Assembly (NCBI RefSeq): GCF_964340395.1
Contig: NC_135568.1
Span: 18,123,776-18,187,775, forward strand
Direction: 5' to 3'
DNA: 64,000 nucleotides
Origin: Glandiceps talaboti
Taxonomy: Eukaryota > Hemichordata > Enteropneusta > Spengelidae
The notes beneath the pieces were generated by a model. The model was not told where the DNA came from. It ran no database searches and worked only from the letters and a program-made list of their open reading frames with translations. A program made the translations under genes and the position numbers. Positions 50,351-61,580 of the stretch are shown here, one piece after another (position 1 is the stretch's first letter; every line of letters begins with the position of its first letter).

Positions 50351-51597
50351 CCATCTTGGGTGGCCTTGGAGTTCCATCCTGAAAGGAATGAATCAAACAG
50401 TACAGTATAATCTTATTGAAGCAATGAAATAACAGTCATTCAGATTCTAATATTTACTCTTACGTTGCCGCTACTCACAATAACCTTTTTGAAAAATATT
50501 ACTGCCAATAATATAATTATGCTAATCTCAAAATGTTTCTACATTCAGCTACAATCTACTTGTGACATAAGGTTGTCACTGCTTGTCATGTGCTTAGTAC
50601 TGACAAAAGACGCTTTAGATAACTTGTACTTTCCATTGCTAAAAGAAAACAACTTTGGCCAAAAAACGTAATGGCCATTTTCAGTAATTTTACAATTCCA
50701 AATGCTCACTTACTTCTTTCACTTCTGATTGGCTGTCTGATGTTCATCTGCCCTCTATTTTCGTGCCATCTTGGGTGGCCTTGGAGTTCCATCCTGAAAG
50801 GAATGAATCAAACAGTACAGTATAATCTTACTGAAGCAATGAAATAACAGTCATTCAGATTCTAATATTTACTCTTACGTTGCCGCTACTCACAATGACC
50901 TTTTTCAAAAATATTACTGCCAACAATATAATTATGCTAATCTCCAAAATGTTTCTGCATTCAGCTACAATCTACTTGTGACATAAGGTTGTCACTGCTT
51001 GTCATGTGCTTAGTACTGACAAAAGACCCTTTAGATAACTTGTACTTTCCATTGCTAAAAGAAAACAACTTTGGCCAAAAAACCCAATGGCCATTTTCAG
51101 TAATTTTACAATTCCAAATGCTCACTTACTTCTTTCACTTCTGATTGGCTGTCTGATGTTCATCTGCCCTCTATTTTCGTGCCATCTTGGGTGGCCTTGG
51201 AGTTCCATCCTGAAAGGAATGAATCAAACAGTACAGTATAATCTTATTGAAGCAATGAAATAACAGTCATTCAGATTCTAATATTTACTCTTACGTTGCC
51301 GCTACTCACAATGACCTTTTTGAAAAATATTACTGCCAATAATATAATTATGCTAATCTCCAAAATGTTTCTACATTCAGCTACAATCTACTTGTGACAT
51401 AAGGTTGTCACTGCTTGTCATGTGCTTAGTACTGACAAAAGACCCTTTAGATAACTTGTACTTTCCATTGCTAAAAGAAAACAACTTTGGGCAAAAAACC
51501 TAATGGCCATTTTCAGTACTTTTACAATTCCAAATGCTCACTTACTTCTTTCACTTCTGATTGGCTGTCTGATATTCATCAGCCCTCTATATTCGTG
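50351..51597 (+). repeat. A1-A3'-A6 trimer, 1,247 bp
   Basis: A1 (aaaaaacgtaatgg variant), an A3-like monomer with gcattcagc and acccaatgg, and an H6-like monomer lacking gctacacac but keeping gatattcatcagcc. It is followed by B2 instead of H7, so the A series is interrupted. Confidence 0.75.
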
Positions 51598-52844
51598 CCA
51601 TCTTGGGTGGCCTTGGAGTTCCATCCTGAAAGGAATGAATCAAACAGTATAGTATAATCTTTTTGAAGCAATGAAATAACAATCATTCAGATTCTAATAT
51701 TTACTCTTACGTTGCCGCTACTCACAATGACCTTTTTCAAAAATATTACTGCCAATAATATAATTATGCTAATCTCCAAAATGTTTCTACATTCAGCTAC
51801 AATCTACTTGTGACATAAGGTTGTCACTGCTTGTCATGTGCTTAGTACTGACAAAACACCCTTTAGATAACTTGTACTTTCCACTGCTAAAAGAAAACAA
51901 CTTTAGGCAAAAAACCTAATGGCCATTTTCAGTAATTTTACAATTCCAAATGCTCACTTACTTCTTTCACTTCTGATTGGCTGTCTGATCTTCATCTGCC
52001 CTCTATTTTCGTGCCATCTTGGGTGGCCTTGGAGTTCCATCCTGAAAGGAATGAATCAAACAGTACAGTATAATCTTATTGAAGCAATGAAATAACAGTC
52101 ATTCAGATTCTAATATTTACTCTTAAATTGCCGCTACTCACAATGACCTTTTTGAAAAACATTACTGTCAATAATATAATTATGCTAATCTCCAAAATGT
52201 TTCTACATTCAGCTACAATCTAGTTGTGACATAAGGTTGTCACTACTTGTCATGTGCTTAGTACTGACAAAATATCCTTTAGATAACTTGTACTTTCCAT
52301 TGCTAAAAGAAAACAACTTTGGCCAAAAAACGTGAGGGCCATTTTCAGTAATTTTACAATTCCAAATGCTCACTTACTTCTTTCACTTCTGATTGGCTGT
52401 CTGATGTTCATCTGCCCTCTATTTTCGTGCCATCTTGGGTGGCCTTGGAGTTCCATCCTGAAAGGAATGAATCAAACAGTACAGTATAATCTTATTGAAG
52501 CAATGAAATAACAGTCATTCAGATTCTAATATTTACTCTTAAATTGCCGCTACTAAAGTGACCTTTTTGATAAATATCACTGCCAATAATATAGTTATGT
52601 TGATCTCCAAAATGTTTCTTCTTTCAGCTACAATTTACTTGTGACATAAGGTTGTCACTGCTTGTCATGTGCTTAGTAATGACAAAACGCCCATTAGATA
52701 ACTTGTACTTTCCATTGCTAAAAGAAAACAACTTTGGCCAAAAAACGTGAAGGCCATTTTCAGTAATTTTACAATTCCAAACGCTTACTTACTTCTTTCA
52801 CTTCTGATTGGCTGTCTGATCTTCATCTGCCCTCTATTTTCGTG
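51598..52844 (+). repeat. B2-B3-B4 trimer, 1,247 bp
   Basis: Displaced 2,494 bp from B2-B4 of the B tetramer at 48689, without a B1 monomer. The B2 copy has aacaatcattc and B4 has aaaacgccc, both matching macro-unit 1 and not the adjacent tetramer. This suggests it came from exchange with a macro-unit 1-like sequence. Confidence 0.75.
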
Positions 52845-55342
52845 CCATCTTGGGTGGCCTTGGAGTTCCATCCTGAAAGGAATGAATCAAACAGTACAGT
52901 ATAATCTTATTGAAGCAATGAAATAACAGTCATTCAGATTCTAATATTTACTCTTACGTTGCCGCTACTCACAATAACCTTTTTGAAAAATATTACTGCC
53001 AATAATATAATTATGCTAATCTCAAAATGTTTCTACATTCAGCTACAATCTACTTGTGACATAAGGTTGTCACTGCTTGTCATGTGCTTAGTACTGACAA
53101 AAGACGCTTTAGATAACTTGTACTTTCCATTGCTAAAAGAAAACAACTTTGGCCAAAAAACCTAATGGCCATTTTCAGTAATTTTACAATTCCAAATGCT
53201 CACTTACTTCTTTCACTTCTGATTGGCTGTCTGATGTTCATCTGCCCTCTATTTTCGTGCCATCTTGGGTGGCCTTGGAGTTCCATCCTGAAAGGAATGA
53301 ATCAAACAGTACAGTATAATATTATTGAAGCTATGAAATAACAGTCATTCAGATTCTAATATTTACTCTTACGTTGCCGCTACTCACAATGACCTTTTTG
53401 AAAAATATTACTGCCAATAATATAATTATGCTAATCTCCAAAATGTTTCTACATTCAGCTACAATCTACTTGTGACATAAGGTTGTCACTGCTTGTCATG
53501 TGCTTAGTACTGACAAAACACCCTTTAGATAACTTGTACTTTCCATTGCTAAAAGAAAACAACTTTGGCCAAAAAACCTAATGGCCATTTTCAGTAATTT
53601 TACAATTCCAAATGCTCACATACTTCTTTCACTTCTGATTGTTGGCTGTCTGATCTTCATCTGCCCTCTATTTTCGTGCCATCTTGGGTGGCCTTGGAGT
53701 TCCATCCTGAAAGGAATGAATCAAACAGTACAGTATAATCTTACTGAAGCAATGAAATAACAGTCATTCAGATTCTAATATTTACTCTTACGTTGCCGCT
53801 ACTCACAATGACCTTTTACAAAAATATTACTGCCAACAATATAATTATGCTAATCTCCAAAATGTTTCTACATTCAGCTACAATCTACTTGTGACATAAG
53901 GTTGTCACTGCTTGTCATGTGCTTAGTACTGACAAAAGACCCTTTAGATAACTTGTACTTTCCATTGCTAAAAGAAAACAACTTTGGCCAAAAAACCTAA
54001 TGGCCATTTTCAGTAATTTTACAATTCCAAATGCTCACTTACTTCTTTCACTTCTGATTGGCTGTCTGATGTTCATCTGCCCTCTATTTTCGTGCCATCT
54101 TGGGTGGCCTTGGAGTTCCATCCTGAAAGGAATGAATCAAACAGTACAGTATAATCTTATTGAAGCTATGAAATAACAGTCATTCAGATTCTAATATTTA
54201 CTCTTACGTTGCCGCTACACACAATGACCTTTTTGAAAAATATTACTGCCAATAATATAATTATGCTAATCTCCAAAATGTTTCTACATTCAGCTACAAT
54301 CTACTTGTGACATAAGGTTGTCACTGCTTGTCATGTGCTTAGTACTGACAAAAGACCCTTTAGATAACTTGTACTTTCCATTGCTAAAAGAAAACAACTT
54401 TGGGCAAAAAACCAAATGGCCATTTTCAGTACTTTTACAATTCCAAATGCTCACTTACTTCTTTCACTTCTGATTGGCTGTCTGATATTCATCAGCCCTC
54501 TATATTCGTGCCATCTTCGGTGGCCTTGGAGTTCCATCCTGAAAGGAATGAATCAAACAGTATAGTATAATCTTATTGAAGCAATGAAATAACAGTCATT
54601 CAGATTCTAATATTTACTCTTATGTTGCCGCTACTCACAATGACCTTTTTGAAAAATATTACTGTCAATAATATAATTATGCTAATCTTCAAAATGTTTC
54701 TACATTCAGCTACAATCTAGTTGTGACATAAGGTTGTCACTACTTGTCATGTGCTTAGTACTGACAAAATATCCTTTAGATAACTTGTACTTTCCATTGC
54801 TAAAAGAAAACAACTTTGGCCAAAAAACCTAATGGCCATTTTCAGTAATTTTACAATTCCAAATGCTTACTTACTTCTTTCACTTCTGATTGGCTGTCTG
54901 ATGTTCGTCTGCCCTCTATTTTCGTGCCATCTTGGGTGGCCTTGGAGTTCCATCCTGAAAGGAATGAATCAAACAGTACAGTATAATCTTATTGAACCAA
55001 TGAAATAACAGTCATTCAGATTCTAATATTTACTCTTAAATTGCCGCTACTAACAGTGAGCTTTTTGATAAATATCAATGCGAATAATATAGTTATGTTG
55101 ATCTCCAAAATGTTTCTTCTTTCAGCTACCATTTACTTGTGACATAAGGTTGTCACTGCTTGTCATGTGCTTAGTACTGACAAAAGACCCTTTAGATAAC
55201 TTGTACTTTCCATTGCTAAAAGAAAACAACTTTGGGCAAAAAACCTAATGGCCATTTTCAGTAATTTTACAATTACAAATGCTCACTTACTTCTTTCACT
55301 TCTGATTGGCTATCTGATCTTCATCTGCCCTCTATTTTCGTG
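52845..55342 (+). repeat. A hexamer, copy 3, 2,498 bp
   Basis: Same six types as at 33293. A2 carries aaaacaccc in place of aaaagaccc near 53516. Confidence 0.85.
54927..55342 (+). repeat. D1-type diverged monomer (representative)
   Basis: The most diverged common type, with changes concentrated in a central block: ttaaattgcc, ctaacagtgagc, gataaatatcaatgcg, gttatgttgatc, tttcttctttc, gctaccattt. The rest matches ordinary monomers. Seven copies start at 35375, 38287, 40785, 43697, 46609, 54927 and 57839. B4 shares most of this block but has ctaaagtgacc, one base shorter. Confidence 0.8.
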
Positions 55343-58254
55343 CCATCTTGGGTGGCCTTGGAGTTCCATCCTGAAAGGAATGAATCAAACAGTACAGTAT
55401 AATCTTATTGAAGGAATGAAATAACAGTCATTCAGATTCTAATATTTACTCTTACGTTGCCGCTACTCACAATGACCTTTTTGAAAAATATTACTGTCAA
55501 TAATATAGTTATGCTAATCTCCAAAATGTTTCTACATTAAGCTACAATCTACTTGTGACATAAGGTAGTCACTACTTGTCATGTGCTTAGTACTGACAAA
55601 ATATCCTTTAGATAACTTGTACTTTCCATTGCTAAAAGAAAACAACTTTGGCCAAAAAACCTAATGGCCCTTTTCAGTAATTTTACAATTCCAAATGCTT
55701 ACTTACTTCTTTCACTTCTGATTGGCTGTCTGATCTTCATCTGCCCTCTATTTTCGTGCCATCTTGGGTGGCCTTGGTGTTCCATCCTGAAAGGAATGAA
55801 TCAAACAGTACAGTATAATCTTATTGAAGCAATGAAATAACAGTCATTCAGATTCTAATATTTACTCTTATGTTGCCGCTACTCACAATGACCTTTTAGA
55901 AAAATATGTCTGCCAATAATATAATTATGCTAATCTCCAAAATGTTTCTACATTCAGCTACAATCTACTTGTGACATAAGGTTGTCACTGCTTGTCATGT
56001 GCTTAGTACTGACAAAAGACCCTTTAGATAACTTGTACTTTCCATTGCTAAAAGAAAACAACTTTGGGCAAAAAACCTAATGGCCATTTTCAGTAATTTT
56101 ACAATTACAAATGCTCACTTACTTCTTTCACTTCTGATTGGCTATCTGATCTTCATCTGCCCTCTATTTTCGTGCCATCTTGGGTGGCCTTGGAGTTCCA
56201 TCCTGAAAGGAATGAATCAAACAGTACAGTATAATCTTATTGAAGCAATGAAATAACAGTCATTCAGATTCTAATATTTACTCTTATGTTGCCGCTACTC
56301 ACAATGACCTTTTTGAAAAATATTACTGTCAATAATATAATTATGCTAATCTCCAAAATGTTTCTACATTCAGCTACAATCTACTTGTGACATAAGGTAG
56401 TCACTGCTTGTCATGTGCTTAGTACTGACAAAAGACCCTTTAGATAACGTGTACTTTCCACTGCTAAAAGAAAACAACTTTGGGCAAAAAACCAAATGGC
56501 CATTTTCAGTACTTTTACAATTCCAAATGCTCACTTACTTCTTTCACTTCTGATTGGCTGTCTGATGTTCATCTGCCCTCTATTTTCGTGCCATCTTGGG
56601 TGGCCTTGGAGTTCCATCCTGAAAGGAATGAATCAAACAGTACAGTATAATCTTATTGAAGGAATGAAATAACAGTCATTCAGATTCTAATATTTACTCT
56701 TACGTTGCCGCTACTCACAATGACCTTTTTGAAAAATATTACTGTCAATAATATAATTATGCTAATCTCCAAAATGTTTCTTCATTCAGCTACAATCTAC
56801 TTGTGACATAAGGTTGTCACTGCTTGTCATGTGCTTAGTACTGACAAAAGACCCTTTAGATAACTTGTACTTTCCATTGCTAAATGAAAACAACTTTGGC
56901 CAAAAAACCTAATGGCCCTTTTCAGTAATTTTACAATTCCAAATGCTCACTTACTTCTTTCACTTCTGATTGGCTGTCTGATGTTCATCTGCCCTCTATT
57001 TTCGTGCCATCTTGGGTGGCCTTGGAGTTCCATCCTGAAAGGAATGAATCAAACAGTACAGTATAATCTTATTGAAGCTATGAAATAACAGTCATTCAGA
57101 TTCTAATATTTACTCTTACGTTGCCGCTACACACAATGACCTTTTTGAAAAATATTACTGCCAATAATATAATTATGCTAATCTCCAAAATGTTTCTACA
57201 TTCAGCTACAATCTACTTGTGACATAAGGTTGTCACTGCTTGTCATGTGCTTAGTACTGACAAAAGACCCTTTAGATAACTTGTACTTTCCATTGCTAAA
57301 AGAAAACAACTTTGGGCAAAAAACCAAATGGCCATTTTCAGTACTTTTACAATTCCAAATGCTCACTTACTTCTTTCACTTCTGATTGGCTGTCTGATAT
57401 TCATCAGCCCTCTATATTCGTGCCATCTTCGGTGGCCTTGGAGTTCCATCCTGAAAGGAATGAATCAAACAGTATAGTATAATCTTATTGAAGCAATGAA
57501 ATAACAGTCATTCAGATTCTAATATTTACTCTTATGTTGCCGCTACTCACAATGACCTTTTTGAAAAATATTACTGTCAATAATATAATTATGCTAATCT
57601 TCAAAATGTTTCTACATTCAGCTACAATCTAGTTGTGACATAAGGTTGTCACTACTTGTCATGTGCTTAGTACTGACAAAATATCCTTTAGATAACTTGT
57701 ACTTTCCATTGCTAAAAGAAAACAACTTTGGCCAAAAAACCTAATGGCCATTTTCAGTAATTTTACAATTCCAAATGCTTACTTACTTCTTTCACTTCTG
57801 ATTGGCTGTCTGATGTTCGTCTGCCCTCTATTTTCGTGCCATCTTGGGTGGCCTTGGAGTTCCATCCTGAAAGGAATGAATCAAACAGTACAGTATAATC
57901 TTATTGAACCAATGAAATAACAGTCATTCAGATTCTAATATTTACTCTTAAATTGCCGCTACTAACAGTGAGCTTTTTGATAAATATCAATGCGAATAAT
58001 ATAGTTATGTTGATCTCCAAAATGTTTCTTCTTTCAGCTACCATTTACTTGTGACATAAGGTTGTCACTGCTTGTCATGTGCTTAGTACTGACAAAAGAC
58101 CCTTTAGATAACTTGTACTTTCCATTGCTAAAAGAAAACAACTTTGGGCAAAAAACCTAATGGCCATTTTCAGTAATTTTACAATTACAAATGCTCACTT
58201 ACTTCTTTCACTTCTGATTGGCTATCTGATCTTCATCTGCCCTCTATTTTCGTG
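55343..58254 (+). repeat. H heptamer, copy 4, 2,912 bp
   Basis: Complete heptamer with gataacgtg in H4, same length as the other three copies. Confidence 0.85.
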
Positions 58255-59918
58255 CCATCTTGGGTGGCCTTGGAGTTCCATCCTGAAAGGAATGAATCAA
58301 ACAGTACAGTATAATCTTATTGAAGGAATGAAATAACAGTCATTCAGATTCTAATATTTACTCTTACGTTGCCGCTACTCACAATGACCTTTTTGAAAAA
58401 TATTACTGTCAATAATATAGTTATGCTAATCTCCAAAATGTTTCTACATTAAGCTACAATCTACTTGTGACATAAGGTAGTCACTACTTGTCATGTGCTT
58501 AGTACTGACAAAATATCCTTTAGATAACTTGTACTTTCCATTGCTAAAAGAAAACAACTTTGGCCAAAAAACCTAATGGCCCTTTTCAGTAATTTTACAA
58601 TTCCAAATGCTTACTTACTTCTTTCACTTCTGATTGGCTGTCTGATCTTCATCTGCCCTCTATTTTCGTGCCATCTTGGGTGGCCTTGGTGTTCCATCCT
58701 GAAAGGAATGAATCAAACAGTACAGTATAATCTTATTGAAGCAATGAAATAACAGTCATTCAGATTCTAATATTTACTCTTATGTTGCCGCTACTCACAA
58801 TGACCTTTTAGAAAAATATGTCTGCCAATAATATAATTATGCTAATCTCCAAAATGTTTCTACATTCAGCTACAATCTACTTGTGACATAAGGTTGTCAC
58901 TGCTTGTCATGTGCTTAGTACTGACAAAAGACCCTTTAGATAACTTGTACTTTCCATTGCTAAAAGAAAACAACTTTGGGCAAAAAACCTAATGGCCATT
59001 TTCAGTAATTTTACAATTACAAATGCTCACTTACTTCTTTCACTTCTGATTGGCTATCTGATCTTCATCTGCCCTCTATTTTCGTGCCATCTTGGGTGGC
59101 CTTGGAGTTCCATCCTGAAAGGAATGAATCAAACAGTACAGTATAATCTTATTGAAGCAATGAAATAACAGTCATTCAGATTCTAATATTTACTCTTATG
59201 TTGCCGCTACTCACAATGACCTTTTTGAAAAATATTACTGTCAATAATATAATTATGCTAATCTCCAAAATGTTTCTACATTCAGCTACAATCTACTTGT
59301 GACATAAGGTAGTCACTGCTTGTCATGTGCTTAGTACTGACAAAAGACCCTTTAGATAACTTGTACTTTCCACTGCTAAAAGAAAACAACTTTGGGCAAA
59401 AAACCAAATGGCCATTTTCAGTACTTTTACAATTCCAAATGCTCACTTACTTCTTTCACTTCTGATTGGCTGTCTGATGTTCATCTGCCCTCTATTTTCG
59501 TGCCATCTTGGGTGGCCTTGGAGTTCCATCCTGAAAGGAATGAATCAAACAGTACAGTATAATCTTATTGAAGGAATGAAATAACAGTCATTCAGATTCT
59601 AATATTTACTCTTACGTTGCCGCTACTCACAATGACCTTTTTGAAAAATATTACTGTCAATAATATAATTATGCTAATCTCCAAAATGTTTCTTCATTCA
59701 GCTACAATCTACTTGTGACATAAGGTTGTCACTGCTTGTCATGTGCTTAGTACTGACAAAAGACCCTTTAGATAACTTGTACTTTCCATTGCTAAATGAA
59801 AACAACTTTGGCCAAAAAACCTAATGGCCCTTTTCAGTAATTTTACAATTCCAAATGCTCACTTACTTCTTTCACTTCTGATTGGCTGTCTGATCTTCAT
59901 CTGCCCTCTATTTTCGTG
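58255..59918 (+). repeat. Truncated H tetramer, copy 2, 1,664 bp
   Basis: H2-H3-H4'-H5' followed by B1, as at 47025. H5' here keeps ggccctttt where the first copy has ggccatttt. Confidence 0.8.
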
Positions 59919-61580
59919 CCATCTTGGGTGGCCTTGGAGTTCCATCCTGAAAGGAATGAATCAAACAGTACAGTATAATCTTATTGAAGCAATGAAATAA
60001 CAGTCATTCAGATTCTAATATTTACTCTTATGTTGCCGCTACTCACAATGACCTTTTTGAAAAATATTACTGTCAATAATATAGTTATGCTAATCTCCAA
60101 AATGTTTCTACATTAAGCTACAATCTACTTGTGACATAAGGTAGTCACTGCTTGTCATGTGCTTAGTACTGACAAAAGACCCTTTAGATAACTTGTACTT
60201 TCCATTGTTAAAAGAAAACAACTTTGGGCAAAAAACCTAATGCCATTTTCAGTAATTTTACAATTCCAAATGCTCACTTACTTCTTTCACTTCTGATTGG
60301 CTGTCTGATGTTCATCTGCCCTCTATTTTCGTGCCATCTTGGGTGGCCTTGGAGTTCCATCCTGAAAGGAATGAATCAAACAGTATAGTATAATCTTTTT
60401 GAAGCAATGAAATAACAGTCATTCAGATTCTAATATTTACTCTTACGTTGCCGCTACTCACAATGACCTTTTTCAAAAATATTACTGCCAATAATATAAT
60501 TATGCTAATCTCCAAAATGTTTCTACATTCAGCTACAATCTACTTGTGACATAAGGTTGTCACTGCTTGTCATGTGCTTAGTACTGACAAAACACCCTTT
60601 AGATAACTTGTACTTTCCACTGCTAAAAGAAAACAACTTTAGGCAAAAAACCTAATGGCCATTTTCAGTAATTTTACAATTCCAAATGCTCACTTACTTC
60701 TTTCACTTCTGATTGGCTGTCTGATCTTCATCTGCCCTCTATTTTCGTGCCATCTTGGGTGGCCTTGGAGTTCCATCCTGAAAGGAATGAATCAAACAGT
60801 ACAGTATAATCTTATTGAAGCAATGAAATAACAGTCATTCAGATTCTAATATTTACTCTTAAATTGCCGCTACTCACAATGACCTTTTTGAAAAACATTA
60901 CTGTCAATAATATAATTATGCTAATCTCCAAAATGTTTCTACATTCAGCTACAATCTAGTTGTGACATAAGGTTGTCACTACTTGTCATGTGCTTAGTAC
61001 TGACAAAATATCCTTTAGATAACTTGTACTTTCCATTGCTAAAAGAAAACAACTTTGGCCAAAAAACGTGAGGGCCATTTTCAGTAATTTTACAATTCCA
61101 AATGCTCACTTACTTCTTTCACTTCTGATTGGCTGTCTGATGTTCATCTGCCCTCTATTTTCGTGCCATCTTGGGTGGCCTTGGAGTTCCATCCTGAAAG
61201 GAATGAATCAAACAGTACAGTATAATCTTATTGAAGCAATGAAATAACAGTCATTCAGATTCTAATATTTACTCTTAAATTGCCGCTACTAAAGTGACCT
61301 TTTTGATAAATATCACTGCCAATAATATAGTTATGTTGATCTCCAAAATGTTTCTTCTTTCAGCTACAATTTACTTGTGACATAAGGTTGTCACTGCTTG
61401 TCATGTGCTTAGTAATGACAAAACACCCATTAGATAACTTGTACTTTCCATTGCTAAAAGAAAACAACTTTGGCCAAAAAACGTGAAGGCCATTTTCAGT
61501 AATTTTACAATTCCAAACGCTTACTTACTTCTTTCACTTCTGATTGGCTGTCTGATCTTCATCTGCCATCTATTTTCGTG
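59919..61580 (+). repeat. B tetramer, copy 3, 1,662 bp
   Basis: Starts the third, incomplete macro-unit exactly 11,230 bp after the previous one. B4 alleles (aaaacaccc, tgccatcta) match copy 2. Confidence 0.85.

Larger units (their letters stand above)
48689..59918 (+). repeat. Macro-HOR 2, 11,230 bp (27 monomers)
   Basis: Module order: B tetramer, A1-A3'-A6 trimer, B2-B3-B4 trimer, A hexamer, H heptamer, truncated H tetramer (4+3+3+6+7+4 = 27). It is 5,828 bp (14 monomers) shorter than macro-unit 1 because it has fewer A and H modules and a re-entry into the B module. Confidence 0.8.
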
